Part shown: piece by piece, positions 21,381 through 30,839 of the stretch | Layout of the letters: the number at the start of each line of letters is the position of its first letter | How positions within the stretch are numbered: the stretch's first letter is position 1 | From: Candidatus Cacconaster equifaecalis | Lineage (GTDB): Bacteria; Bacteroidota; Bacteroidia; Bacteroidales; UBA932 | Direction of reading: 5' to 3' | DNA: 36,142 nt | NCBI GenBank assembly: GCA_018064445.1 | Contig: JAGHVE010000058.1 | Span: 1-36,142 of the forward strand | Position numbers and translations under genes: made by a program | The notes under the pieces: generated by a model | What the model saw: the letters and a program-made list of their open reading frames with translations, nothing else | Told to the model about the DNA's origin: nothing | Databases searched by the model: none

Positions 21381-22129
21381 CTGACATTATGTTTTTCAAG
21401 AAATCTCAAAGTTGCCTTGCCCAGTCTGGGATTGCGCTTGATATAACTGCTGTGGCTCGCCCCTTCGAAAACAATCAGTTCAGCCCCGGGAATATTCCCG
21501 GAAATCAGTCTGGTGTGCTCCACGGAAATCAAGTCCTTGCTCCCCACCGTGACAAGTGCGGGACATTTGATTGCGGCAAGATCCGCCGGATTGATGTCGG
21601 GTTCACTGAGCATCATCATCACCAGCGGCGTACCCTGCTCCAGAATCCACGCCTTGAACTCCTCGAACCCCTCTCCGCAGTCAGGAAACAGGTTCGCCCC
21701 GGCCACTACAATCGCCGCACAGGTTCCGGGATGCGCCATTTCAAGCAGAAGCGTATTGATGCCTCCGTCACTCCATCCTCCCACGACAGGCTTCTCAAGT
21801 CCGAGTTTAAGGATGAACTGATAACAGTCCTCGGCCATGTCGGCATAATGATACTCCTCCAGAGGAGCATTCGCCCCCTGCCCTCTCGAATCGGGACAAT
21901 AGACCCTGTATCCGGCCTTTGCGAGCTGGAGCTGCTGTGTAGCCATACTCCTGTGGGAGCCTCCGTTGCCGTGCATCAGCACGACGGGGTATCCGTCCTG
22001 AGGGCCACGGACAGAATAGAGAAGGCTCTGCCCGTTGACTTCGACGGTGGCAAGTTCCTCCTTCAGGCCGCAGCAACTGACCAGCAGAGGAAAATAGTAG
22101 AAATAGGAAAAGAACTTTCTGAAGCTCAT
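21377..22129 (-). CDS. Alpha/beta-hydrolase lipoprotein
   Basis: A 250-residue alpha/beta-hydrolase with an N-terminal signal peptide and a lipobox LLVSC (Cys19), so it is probably a lipoprotein facing the periplasm. The oxyanion loop HGNGG is at 53-57. The nucleophile elbow GGWSDGG has Ser120. The acid is probably Asp199 in GSKDLIS, and the base is His226 in GASHSSY. All triad residues are present. The class fits esterases, lactonases or C-C hydrolases, and the substrate is unknown. The gene starts 12 bases after the FeoB-associated peptide gene and overlaps the epimerase gene, so it belongs to the feo operon, where an exported hydrolase is an uncommon partner. Confidence 0.85.
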   Translation of the reverse strand: MSFRKFFSYFYYFPLLVSCCGLKEELATVEVNGQSLLYSVRGPQDGYPVVLMHGNGGSHRSMATQQLQLAKAGYRVYCPDSRGQGANAPLEEYHYADMAEDCYQFILKLGLEKPVVGGWSDGGINTLLLEMAHPGTCAAIVVAGANLFPDCGEGFEEFKAWILEQGTPLVMMMLSEPDINPADLAAIKCPALVTVGSKDLISVEHTRLISGNIPGAELIVFEGASHSSYIKRNPRLGKATLRFLEKHNVR

Positions 22130-22141
22130 ATTTGTTTTGTA

Positions 22142-22270
22142 TTAACGTTTTCTGCAAACAGATGACAGCGGGCAGCCGGAACACCCCGAACCGCGGTGGA
22201 ACATATGGACCAGAGCTGCCGCAAAGGCGGTCGCAATCACTGCGATGCATATTATCGTCACAGCATTCAT
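22142..22270 (-). CDS. FeoB-associated Cys-rich membrane peptide
   Basis: A 42-residue protein starting at ATG 22270, which overlaps the feoAB stop by 4 bases (ATGA). It has one transmembrane helix (residues about 4-22, VTIICIAVIATAFAAALV). A short basic, Cys-rich tail contains CSGCPLSSVC, matching the pattern of the FeoB-associated family (PF12669), in which CxxC-like cysteines follow a single helix. It probably assists or regulates iron transfer through FeoB, by analogy with FeoC-like factors, but this is not shown. The longer frame upstream lies inside feoAB and is not used. Confidence 0.9.
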   Translation of the reverse strand: MNAVTIICIAVIATAFAAALVHMFHRGSGCSGCPLSSVCRKR

Positions 22271-24561
22271 ATCAGAAGGACAGCAACGGAATATACAGTA
22301 AAAGCCACCAGATAAGCCACGGCGCACTGCAAGATGACCATCCCGACGGCCCACTTGAGTCCGAGTTCACGCTTCACGACGGAAATCGAGGCGACGCAGG
22401 GCGTATAGAGGAGGATGAATACAAGCAGGGAGAGCAAGGCTGCGGGCGGAAGGAACGAGGCGAGAACCGAAGGCCCCTGCCCCAGAAGAACCGACAAGGT
22501 GGACACCACGCTTTCCTTCGCCATGAAACCGGTTATCAGAGCCGTTGACACCTGCCAGTTTCCGAATCCGAGCGGAGTGAACAGAGGAGCGACAAGGCCG
22601 GAAATGACAGCCAGCATACTTCCTTCCGGATCGGAAACCACATTGAGCCGGAAATCAAATGTCTGGAGAAACCAGATGACGATGGATGCCACGAAAATCA
22701 CAGTGAATGCATTCGTGACAAAATCCCGCGCCTTCTCCCAAAGAAGCCTCATCACATTTTTAAGGGACGGCATCCTGTATGGAGGAAGCTCCATCACAAA
22801 CGGCACGGGCTCTCCCTTGAAGATGGTCTTGCGGAAAAGGAAGGCGACCAGAACCCCGCACAATATCCCGAAGAGATAGAGGCCCGGTATCAGGTAAACC
22901 GCCGACCCCGACAGAAAGGCCGCCGCCAGCAGGGTATATACAGGCAATTTGGAGGAGCAACTCATAAAGGGGATAAGCAGAATCGTCATCTTGCGGTCAC
23001 GCACGGAAGGCAGGGTTCGCGTAGCCATTACAGCGGGGACGGTGCATCCGAAACCGGACAGCATAGGAACGATGCTCCCTCCGGAAAGACCTATTTTCCT
23101 GAGCGGTGAATCCATCACAAACGCAATGCGTGCCATATATCCGCTGTCCTCGATAATCGAAAGACAGAAGAAAAGGATTATGATGTAGGGCAGAAAGCAG
23201 AGGACCGTCCCCACACCGTTGAAAATACCGTCAGCCACAAGTGACTGGACGACAGGATTTAGGCCATAGTCCGTCAGCAATGCGTCCGTTTCCGACCAGA
23301 GCCAGCCTATAAAATTCTTGAGAAGATTTTCCAAAGCACTCCCCAGCGGGCCGAACGTCAGGTAAAAAACAGATGCGACTATCAGCACCATTGAAGGAAG
23401 CGCGGTGAAACGACCCGTAAGGATCCTGTCAATCCTCCGGCTGCGCTTCTGCTGACGGCTTTCCACAGGTCTTATCACGGTGGCGTCGCACAGGCGGGAG
23501 ATAAAATCGAACCGCATCTCCGCTATCGCCGCGTTGCGGTCCAGTCCCCTTTCGCTTTCCAGCTGCGATACAAGATGTTCCAGCATCTCCTTCTCATTGC
23601 CGTCAAGTTTCAGAGCCTGAAGGATTGCATTGTCCCCTTCGACAAGTTTGGTAGCGGCGAAACGGCAAGGGATGCCGGCACGGAAAGCGTGGTCCTCGAT
23701 AAGGTGCATTATCGCGTGTATGCAGCGGTGGACGGCTCCACCTCTGGCATCCGAACCGCAGAAGTCATTTCTTCGGGGAGTCTCCCCATATTGGGCAACG
23801 TGGAGCGCGTGCTCCACCAACTCTTCTATCCCCTTGCCTCTGGCTGCCGAAATCGGAATGACAGGCACTCCGAGAATCTCCTCCATCTCATTGACAAGGA
23901 TAGTCCCGCCATTGGCGGAGACCTCATCCATCATATTGAGCGCCACCACCATCGGTATCCCGAGTTCAAGCAGTTGGAGAGTCAGGTAAAGATTGCGTCC
24001 GATATTGGAGGCATCCACTATGTTGATTATGCCGTTGGGCTTTTGTTGGAGGATGAAATCACGGGTGATAACCTCATCATTGCTGAAGGGAGAAAGAGAA
24101 TAGCTCCCGGGCAGATCAGTGACCGAATAAAGGTTCGAACCTTTGATATGGTTGAAGAGAGTGGTCTTGCCGCTGTCCTGATTGCCCACAAGAGCGAAGG
24201 AAATCCGGGTCCCTGCGGGAAGCGGATGTTCGTCCTTCCTGTTGTGATGGATGCCGTCCTCACCCAGACCGGGGTGCGAGGCCGCCTGACGCAAAGGTCT
24301 TTCCTCATCCGGACCGCAGCCAGAATATGCATCGGGCTGCTGAAGGGTTATCTGGATTTTATGGGCGTCCGCCGACCTGAGCGACAGTTCATAGCCGTTA
24401 AGCCGGTATTCGATCGGGTCACCCATAGGCGCAGTCTTGACGAACTCCACTTTCGCGCCCGGGATAATTCCCATATCCAGAAAATGTTGGCGCAAAGCAC
24501 CGTGACCGCCGACGGCGTTGACGATAGCCGTCTGTCCTGCTTTCAGGTCTTTGAGTGTCAT
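22267..24561 (-). CDS. feoB: FeoA-FeoB fusion ferrous iron transporter lacking switch I of the G domain
   Basis: A 764-residue fusion. FeoA (SH3-like) covers about 1-76 (LKDLKAGQTAIV, then LDMGIIPGAKVEF). A His-rich linker spans 84-118. The FeoB G domain starts at about 120, followed by its helical domain and a polytopic membrane region (about 385-764). G1 is GNQDSGKTT (126-134), G3 DLPG (149-152), G4 NMMD (209-212), and SAARGKG is near G5. Between G1 and G3 only about seven residues separate GSN from DLPG, whereas FeoB normally has about 25-30 carrying switch I and the G2 Thr. The usual NPNxGK also reads NQDSGK. The membrane core keeps GFGCTVPA and PFMSCSSKLPVY. The reading frame is intact, so this is an in-frame loss. 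It overlaps lysE (ATGA) upstream and the Cys-rich peptide gene downstream. Confidence 0.92.
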   Translation of the reverse strand: MTLKDLKAGQTAIVNAVGGHGALRQHFLDMGIIPGAKVEFVKTAPMGDPIEYRLNGYELSLRSADAHKIQITLQQPDAYSGCGPDEERPLRQAASHPGLGEDGIHHNRKDEHPLPAGTRISFALVGNQDSGKTTLFNHIKGSNLYSVTDLPGSYSLSPFSNDEVITRDFILQQKPNGIINIVDASNIGRNLYLTLQLLELGIPMVVALNMMDEVSANGGTILVNEMEEILGVPVIPISAARGKGIEELVEHALHVAQYGETPRRNDFCGSDARGGAVHRCIHAIMHLIEDHAFRAGIPCRFAATKLVEGDNAILQALKLDGNEKEMLEHLVSQLESERGLDRNAAIAEMRFDFISRLCDATVIRPVESRQQKRSRRIDRILTGRFTALPSMVLIVASVFYLTFGPLGSALENLLKNFIGWLWSETDALLTDYGLNPVVQSLVADGIFNGVGTVLCFLPYIIILFFCLSIIEDSGYMARIAFVMDSPLRKIGLSGGSIVPMLSGFGCTVPAVMATRTLPSVRDRKMTILLIPFMSCSSKLPVYTLLAAAFLSGSAVYLIPGLYLFGILCGVLVAFLFRKTIFKGEPVPFVMELPPYRMPSLKNVMRLLWEKARDFVTNAFTVIFVASIVIWFLQTFDFRLNVVSDPEGSMLAVISGLVAPLFTPLGFGNWQVSTALITGFMAKESVVSTLSVLLGQGPSVLASFLPPAALLSLLVFILLYTPCVASISVVKRELGLKWAVGMVILQCAVAYLVAFTVYSVAVLLI
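24129..24144. repeat. Perfect 16-base palindrome inside feoAB at the missing switch I segment
   Basis: AAAGGTTCGAACCTTT is its own reverse complement. It encodes the residues around KGSNL, exactly where the FeoB G domain is short. It could be a scar or hairpin-promoted deletion point, a regulatory site, or chance. Confidence 0.6.
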
Positions 24562-25214
24562 ATTTCCATCAGTCTGATAATCCCTTGTATTGCGGATACG
24601 GCGCCAAGCACTGCGATGACCACGCCGGAAATCCTGTTTATCACTATCAACTGCCGTAATCTGAATTTCTTACGGAAGAGATTGATCACCGAAGTGAACG
24701 CCACCCACCACACATTCGTTCCTATTATCACGCCCAAAATGGATGACACAACCCCCGAATAATATGACGGCGCCGCATCTATGTCAAGGTGGAAGAACGC
24801 CACCAGACCGAGCATCAGGACCAGTGCCCCCGGATTGGCCAGGGTCATCAGGAATCCCTGAGATGCACCCTGAAGCATTCCGTTCTCAAAGAAACCCTTC
24901 TTCATCTGGTTCTTCTGGCGTATCTCCGCGACAGGATTGGTCAGTATGATACCGATTCCTATGATCAGTATGATTATGCCTCCCACTACCAGAACCCAGG
25001 CTTTGTGCTCGTCGAGGAACTGACTTATGAAGGCAATCGACAGAACCGATATGGCAGCGAACAGAGTATCTCCGAAAGAAGAGCCGAAACCCACGGAATA
25101 TCCTGTTTTCCAGCCCCGGCTGAGTGTCTTCTGCAGGGCCAGGACAGCGATGGGCCCCAACGGCATGGCGGCACAGAGGCCGACCAATATCGACTTGAGA
25201 AATATCTCTATCAT
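24558..25214 (-). CDS. LysE/RhtB-family exporter
   Basis: A 218-residue inner-membrane protein with about six transmembrane segments, matching the LysE translocator family of amino acid and small-molecule exporters. The N-terminal motif IEIFLKSILVGLCAAMPLGP, with the conserved PLGP turn, is followed by GWKTGYSVGFGSSFGD. A central positively charged loop spans about 95-110. The repeated half contains MTLANPGALVLMLG (about residues 125-138). The exported compound cannot be told. It is the first gene of the feo operon: its stop overlaps the feoAB start by 4 bases (ATGA), so the two are made together. Confidence 0.9.
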   Translation of the reverse strand: MIEIFLKSILVGLCAAMPLGPIAVLALQKTLSRGWKTGYSVGFGSSFGDTLFAAISVLSIAFISQFLDEHKAWVLVVGGIIILIIGIGIILTNPVAEIRQKNQMKKGFFENGMLQGASQGFLMTLANPGALVLMLGLVAFFHLDIDAAPSYYSGVVSSILGVIIGTNVWWVAFTSVINLFRKKFRLRQLIVINRISGVVIAVLGAVSAIQGIIRLMEI

Positions 25215-25238
25215 TGACTGTCAATCCGGTTCAATCTG

Positions 25239-25246
25239 CAAATATA
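25239..25246 (-). promoter_or_regulatory. -7 element of the lysE-feoAB operon
   Basis: TATATTTG on the minus strand fits TAnnTTTG. No -33 TTG lies at the usual distance. Initiation near 25235 leaves about 20 bases before ATG 25214. I saw no obvious Fur-box palindrome in this 73-base divergent region. Confidence 0.5.
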
Positions 25247-25258
25247 GCTTTTTTTTGT

Positions 25259-25266
25259 TATATTTG
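25259..25266 (+). promoter_or_regulatory. -7 element of lnt
   Basis: TATATTTG on the plus strand, identical in sequence to the opposing lysE element 12 bases away. Initiation near 25270 leaves about 18 bases before ATG 25288. Confidence 0.5.
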
Positions 25267-25287
25267 GGCATCTCTTACCGGACGCCT

Positions 25288-26889
25288 ATGAGTGGAAAAT
25301 ACTTCAAACCGCTGATTCCCGCAGCCGCTTTCGCGCTGCTTATGGGAACCCCCTATCTGGTTCCGCACACAGGTTTCCTGTCATTGTTTGCTTTTGTCCC
25401 GCTGTTCCTGATGGCCGACAAATTCGTCAGAGAAGGGAAAAGACACACCTTCCTTCCCTACTATGCGGCGTTCCTCCTGTTCAACATTATTACCACCTGG
25501 TGGATATGGAACGTATCGGCAGCCGGAGCGGTGGCGGCCATAATCCTCAACGCCTTGCAGATGACCGTAATCTTCGCATTGTCGGTACGGGCGGAAAAGG
25601 CAATCGGAAAAGTATCGTCGCTGCTGTTCTTCGCAGTGTTCTGGACAGCCTGGGAACATATCTATTATGAGATAGAAATCTCGTGGCCCTGGCTTGCACT
25701 GGGCAACGCCTTCGCAGGCTCCATCAAATGCGTACAATGGTACGAGATTCTCGGCACCACCGGAGGCACTCTCTGGATTCTGCTATGCAACATCGCGATA
25801 TTTCTGTCCATCACGACAGAGGGACAACGAAGGAAAAAGATTTGCACCACAATCGCAATATCCCTGACGGCCATTCCTCTCATTGCATCTTTCCTGCGTT
25901 ACTGTACGTTCAACGAGCAGGGAGAAAAGATGGAAATCGCCGTAATCCAGCCGAATGTCGACCCTTTCGGCAAATATGGTGTCATACGGCAGGACTCCCT
26001 TGACAGACTCCTGCTCAGACTTGCAGATGAGGCTGTCACTCCGGCAACGGAACTTGTGGTGACCCCCGAGACATTCACATACGGCATTGATATCGACAAT
26101 CCTACGAATCATCCTTCCATATCGGCATATATGGGCTGGCTCCGATCCAAAGGCGATTTGAAAATGCTTCTGGGAGCTCTTTCGACACGTTTCTACACGA
26201 CGGCATTGAAGCCCACCAAAAGTGCGAGACATATCGGAGAGAGAAAATGGTATGACGCATACAACACGGCGATGGTCCTTGACTCGGCGGGTGTTCTCGG
26301 GTCTTATTTCAAGTCCAAACTGGTCCCCGGCGTGGAGATTGCCCCTTATGCCAATGCCTTGCCGTTCCTCGGAAAGATTCTTGAGTTATTCGGAGGATCA
26401 GCGACAAGCTACGCCACCCAGGACAAGATGGAGGCAATCCCCTGCGGAAACGGCCGGAAAGTCGGGACTATGATATGTTATGAGTCTATCTACGGAGACT
26501 ATTGCCGGGATGCAGTCAGAGATGGTGCAGGCTTTATGACCGTGATGACAAACGACGGCTGGTGGGGCGACACGCCGGGATACCGGCAGCATTTCAGCTA
26601 TGCCGCCTTGAGAGCGGTTGAATACAGGAGAGATGTCATCCAGGCCGCGAACACCGGAACATCCGGCCTGATAAGCCAGAGGGGGGACATTGCTCTGTCG
26701 ACACAGTGGTGGACGGAACTCTCGTTCCCGGCACAAGTACACTACAGCACAGACATCACCCCTTTTGCACAATACGGGGACGTTGTCGGCAGGCTCTGCT
26801 CGATAGCCTTAATCCTCTGCCTTATTGCTATCTGTCTCTCGAAGGGTAAGAGATTCTCGTATGGTAGATATGCTGCAGATAAATCTTGA
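25288..26889 (+). CDS. lnt: Apolipoprotein N-acyltransferase
   Basis: A 533-residue inner-membrane enzyme that adds the third acyl chain to the N-terminal Cys of lipoproteins. The N-terminal part (about 1-215) has six to seven hydrophobic segments, with the conserved EISWPWLALGNAF at about 130-143. The nitrilase domain (about 220-500) carries the Glu-Lys-Cys triad: Glu261 in VVTPETF, Lys344 in SKLVPG and Cys397 in MICYES. A final hydrophobic helix (ICSIALILCLIAICL-like, about 500-520) precedes a basic tail. The start is ATG 25288 behind the promoter element. The last 62 bases overlap the convergent pgpH gene. The many lipoproteins encoded in this window would be its substrates. Confidence 0.94.
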   Translation: MSGKYFKPLIPAAAFALLMGTPYLVPHTGFLSLFAFVPLFLMADKFVREGKRHTFLPYYAAFLLFNIITTWWIWNVSAAGAVAAIILNALQMTVIFALSVRAEKAIGKVSSLLFFAVFWTAWEHIYYEIEISWPWLALGNAFAGSIKCVQWYEILGTTGGTLWILLCNIAIFLSITTEGQRRKKICTTIAISLTAIPLIASFLRYCTFNEQGEKMEIAVIQPNVDPFGKYGVIRQDSLDRLLLRLADEAVTPATELVVTPETFTYGIDIDNPTNHPSISAYMGWLRSKGDLKMLLGALSTRFYTTALKPTKSARHIGERKWYDAYNTAMVLDSAGVLGSYFKSKLVPGVEIAPYANALPFLGKILELFGGSATSYATQDKMEAIPCGNGRKVGTMICYESIYGDYCRDAVRDGAGFMTVMTNDGWWGDTPGYRQHFSYAALRAVEYRRDVIQAANTGTSGLISQRGDIALSTQWWTELSFPAQVHYSTDITPFAQYGDVVGRLCSIALILCLIAICLSKGKRFSYGRYAADKS

Positions 26890-28843
26890 ATGATTCCACG
26901 ACAGCATTCAGCTCCTTGTTGGAGATATCGGCCTCCGCGAACTGATTTTCCTTGTTCTTTTTTTCGAAAATTCCGTTGACAAGGGATGACACCGTCTCTT
27001 CGTTATAGTCCTTTATTGTGCGGGCCGCAGCCTCAACTGCATCCGCCAGCATCAGAATGGCGTGCTCCTTTGTCTGGGGTTTCACACCGTGATATGTAAA
27101 ATCGGACACTTCGTTCGGGTCTCCCCCGTTGTTGCAATGGACATTGTAGAAATATTCCACGCAGGTAGTCCCGTGATGGGTTTGGATAAAATCAGACACA
27201 AGGGTTGGAAGCGAGGCCTTTCGTGCCATCTCCATACCGTCATCGACGTGTTTGATGATTGCCATCGCACTCTCCTTGGGCGACAGTTCGGAATGATAAT
27301 TGACGCCACCCGCGGCGTTCTCGATGAAGCACATGGGATTGTCTATCTTGCCCACGTCGTGGTATAGAGCCCCTACTCTGACGAGCAGGACGTTGGCCCC
27401 GATCTGCTTGGCTGCATTCTCTGCCAGGTTTGCAACCTGTAATGAATGCTGGAACGTTCCGGGAACCGTATGCTGCAATTTCTGAAGCAGTTTGTTGTCC
27501 GTATCGGAAAGGTCCTTCAATTTCGAATAGGATACAAACCCGAAAATCTTCTCAAACAGATAAACGAACGGGTACAGAATGATTGTGCCGATAGCATTGA
27601 TTGCCATAGCATACAGGAAATAGGACTTTATTATCTGGGAGAAGTTCATTCCTGCGGACAACTCGAAGGAAATCATCACGACAGACATTCCAAGGAAAGC
27701 TATTGCCGCATTTATGAACTGATGCCATCCGCGATAGAACCTTCTCTGGGTAAAAAGAATGAGCAGACCGCCCGTCAGATTTATCAGATACAGTTGAAGT
27801 CCTCTTTCCGGAATCACCAGTGCGGGAAGAAGGATGGCCGGGAAGAGTATGGCGGTAGTTGTCTTGTTGAAGAATGCATAGATATACATCGCAATCACCG
27901 CGTATGGTATCAGAGGCAGGAACTCACGGTGTGTCTTGTATATCTGCACTGTCACGAAGAAAACTATCAGTTCCAGAAGCAGCATGAAGACAACATTCCG
28001 GAGATCAATGTCGGACGGTCTGAAAACGAACGAGATGCAAAGGCACAGTATCAGGACGAGTACAATCACAGTCAGGATATGACTCGTCCAAAGGGCGAAA
28101 CGGGACCCGGTAAATCCGAAATTGTTGATATACTCAGCCTTGTAGGATTCAAGAGTCTGAAAGATATCCGGTGTTATAATCTCCCCGTTGCTGACAATGA
28201 GCTGTCCTGAATAGACCATCCCCTTGGTCGGTGAAATATTGTTGACAGATTCCCTGTGGACCAGTTTAGTCGTATAATCGTCAAAGAACAGGTTCGGCGA
28301 AATGAAACTTCGGATGTTGAGCCTGTCAATAATGGAGTCACAGGCCTCGCGCTGAAACGAAGAGCGCATACCGGCACAAATATCGTCATAAACCATGGAA
28401 ACGGTGGACAGTTCCTGTATAGGAATCTCCTGCATCCTTTTGTCCCGTTTGATGATCACTACTTTGTCTGCAATCTGCTCGTCCTCAAAATCGGGGAGTA
28501 TCCCCGAACTGTACTCCTGTGCAATTCTTCTGGCAATCGTATCCACCAGAATTGGCGGGACTCCGGCGGATATTGCGGAATGAGTGAACTGCGACACTTT
28601 TTTTGAAGCTATCGACGGCTCCAGATTGTAATAATCGACAATCCTGTTGGACCGTTGCTCCATCTCATTATGAAGTTCCTGCTCTGTCTTGAGAATGGGG
28701 AAATCAAAAGAGGTTATGAGCGTGGGATAGACCCAGGGGCTTCCCTTCTGATATTCATACTCGAACTTTCCTTCCCTGGGATAGAGGAATATCATCGCCA
28801 GAAGGAGAAGGAATACTGAAATATATACCCAGCGGTTCTTCAT
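26828..28843 (-). CDS. pgpH: 7TM-HD family cyclic-di-AMP phosphodiesterase (PgpH-like)
   Basis: A 671-residue membrane protein with the 7TMR-HD architecture. It has one N-terminal helix (7-21), an extracytoplasmic domain (about 22-250), seven transmembrane helices (about 250-430), and a cytoplasmic HD domain (about 455-640). The metal-binding residues are visible as His466 in TFQHSL, His-Asp in YHDVGK (494-499), and HHGTT at 556-560. PgpH proteins hydrolyse c-di-AMP to pApA; the family is widespread in Bacteroidetes and Firmicutes. It is the last gene of the operon TPR-barrel-gyrB-pgpH, 16 bases behind gyrB. Its 3' end overlaps lnt by 62 bases in antisense. The DHH phosphoesterase at 2881 could process the pApA product, though that link is inferred. 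Confidence 0.9.
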   Translation of the reverse strand: MKNRWVYISVFLLLLAMIFLYPREGKFEYEYQKGSPWVYPTLITSFDFPILKTEQELHNEMEQRSNRIVDYYNLEPSIASKKVSQFTHSAISAGVPPILVDTIARRIAQEYSSGILPDFEDEQIADKVVIIKRDKRMQEIPIQELSTVSMVYDDICAGMRSSFQREACDSIIDRLNIRSFISPNLFFDDYTTKLVHRESVNNISPTKGMVYSGQLIVSNGEIITPDIFQTLESYKAEYINNFGFTGSRFALWTSHILTVIVLVLILCLCISFVFRPSDIDLRNVVFMLLLELIVFFVTVQIYKTHREFLPLIPYAVIAMYIYAFFNKTTTAILFPAILLPALVIPERGLQLYLINLTGGLLILFTQRRFYRGWHQFINAAIAFLGMSVVMISFELSAGMNFSQIIKSYFLYAMAINAIGTIILYPFVYLFEKIFGFVSYSKLKDLSDTDNKLLQKLQHTVPGTFQHSLQVANLAENAAKQIGANVLLVRVGALYHDVGKIDNPMCFIENAAGGVNYHSELSPKESAMAIIKHVDDGMEMARKASLPTLVSDFIQTHHGTTCVEYFYNVHCNNGGDPNEVSDFTYHGVKPQTKEHAILMLADAVEAAARTIKDYNEETVSSLVNGIFEKKNKENQFAEADISNKELNAVVESFKIYLQHIYHTRISYPSRDR

Positions 28844-28859
28844 ATGCGGAAATCAGGAA

Positions 28860-30830
<1,971 letters not shown>

Positions 30831-30839
30831 TCAAATATA

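Noticed and set aside
23575-24762. 395-codon plus-strand frame opposite feoAB and lysE
   Set aside because: Antisense shadow of the feoAB gene; its residues show no recognisable domain and it crosses the feoAB/lysE junction.
25214-25288. Fur box upstream of the feo operon
   Set aside because: No GATAATGATAATCATTATC-like palindrome is visible in the 73-base gap; iron control may use another regulator.
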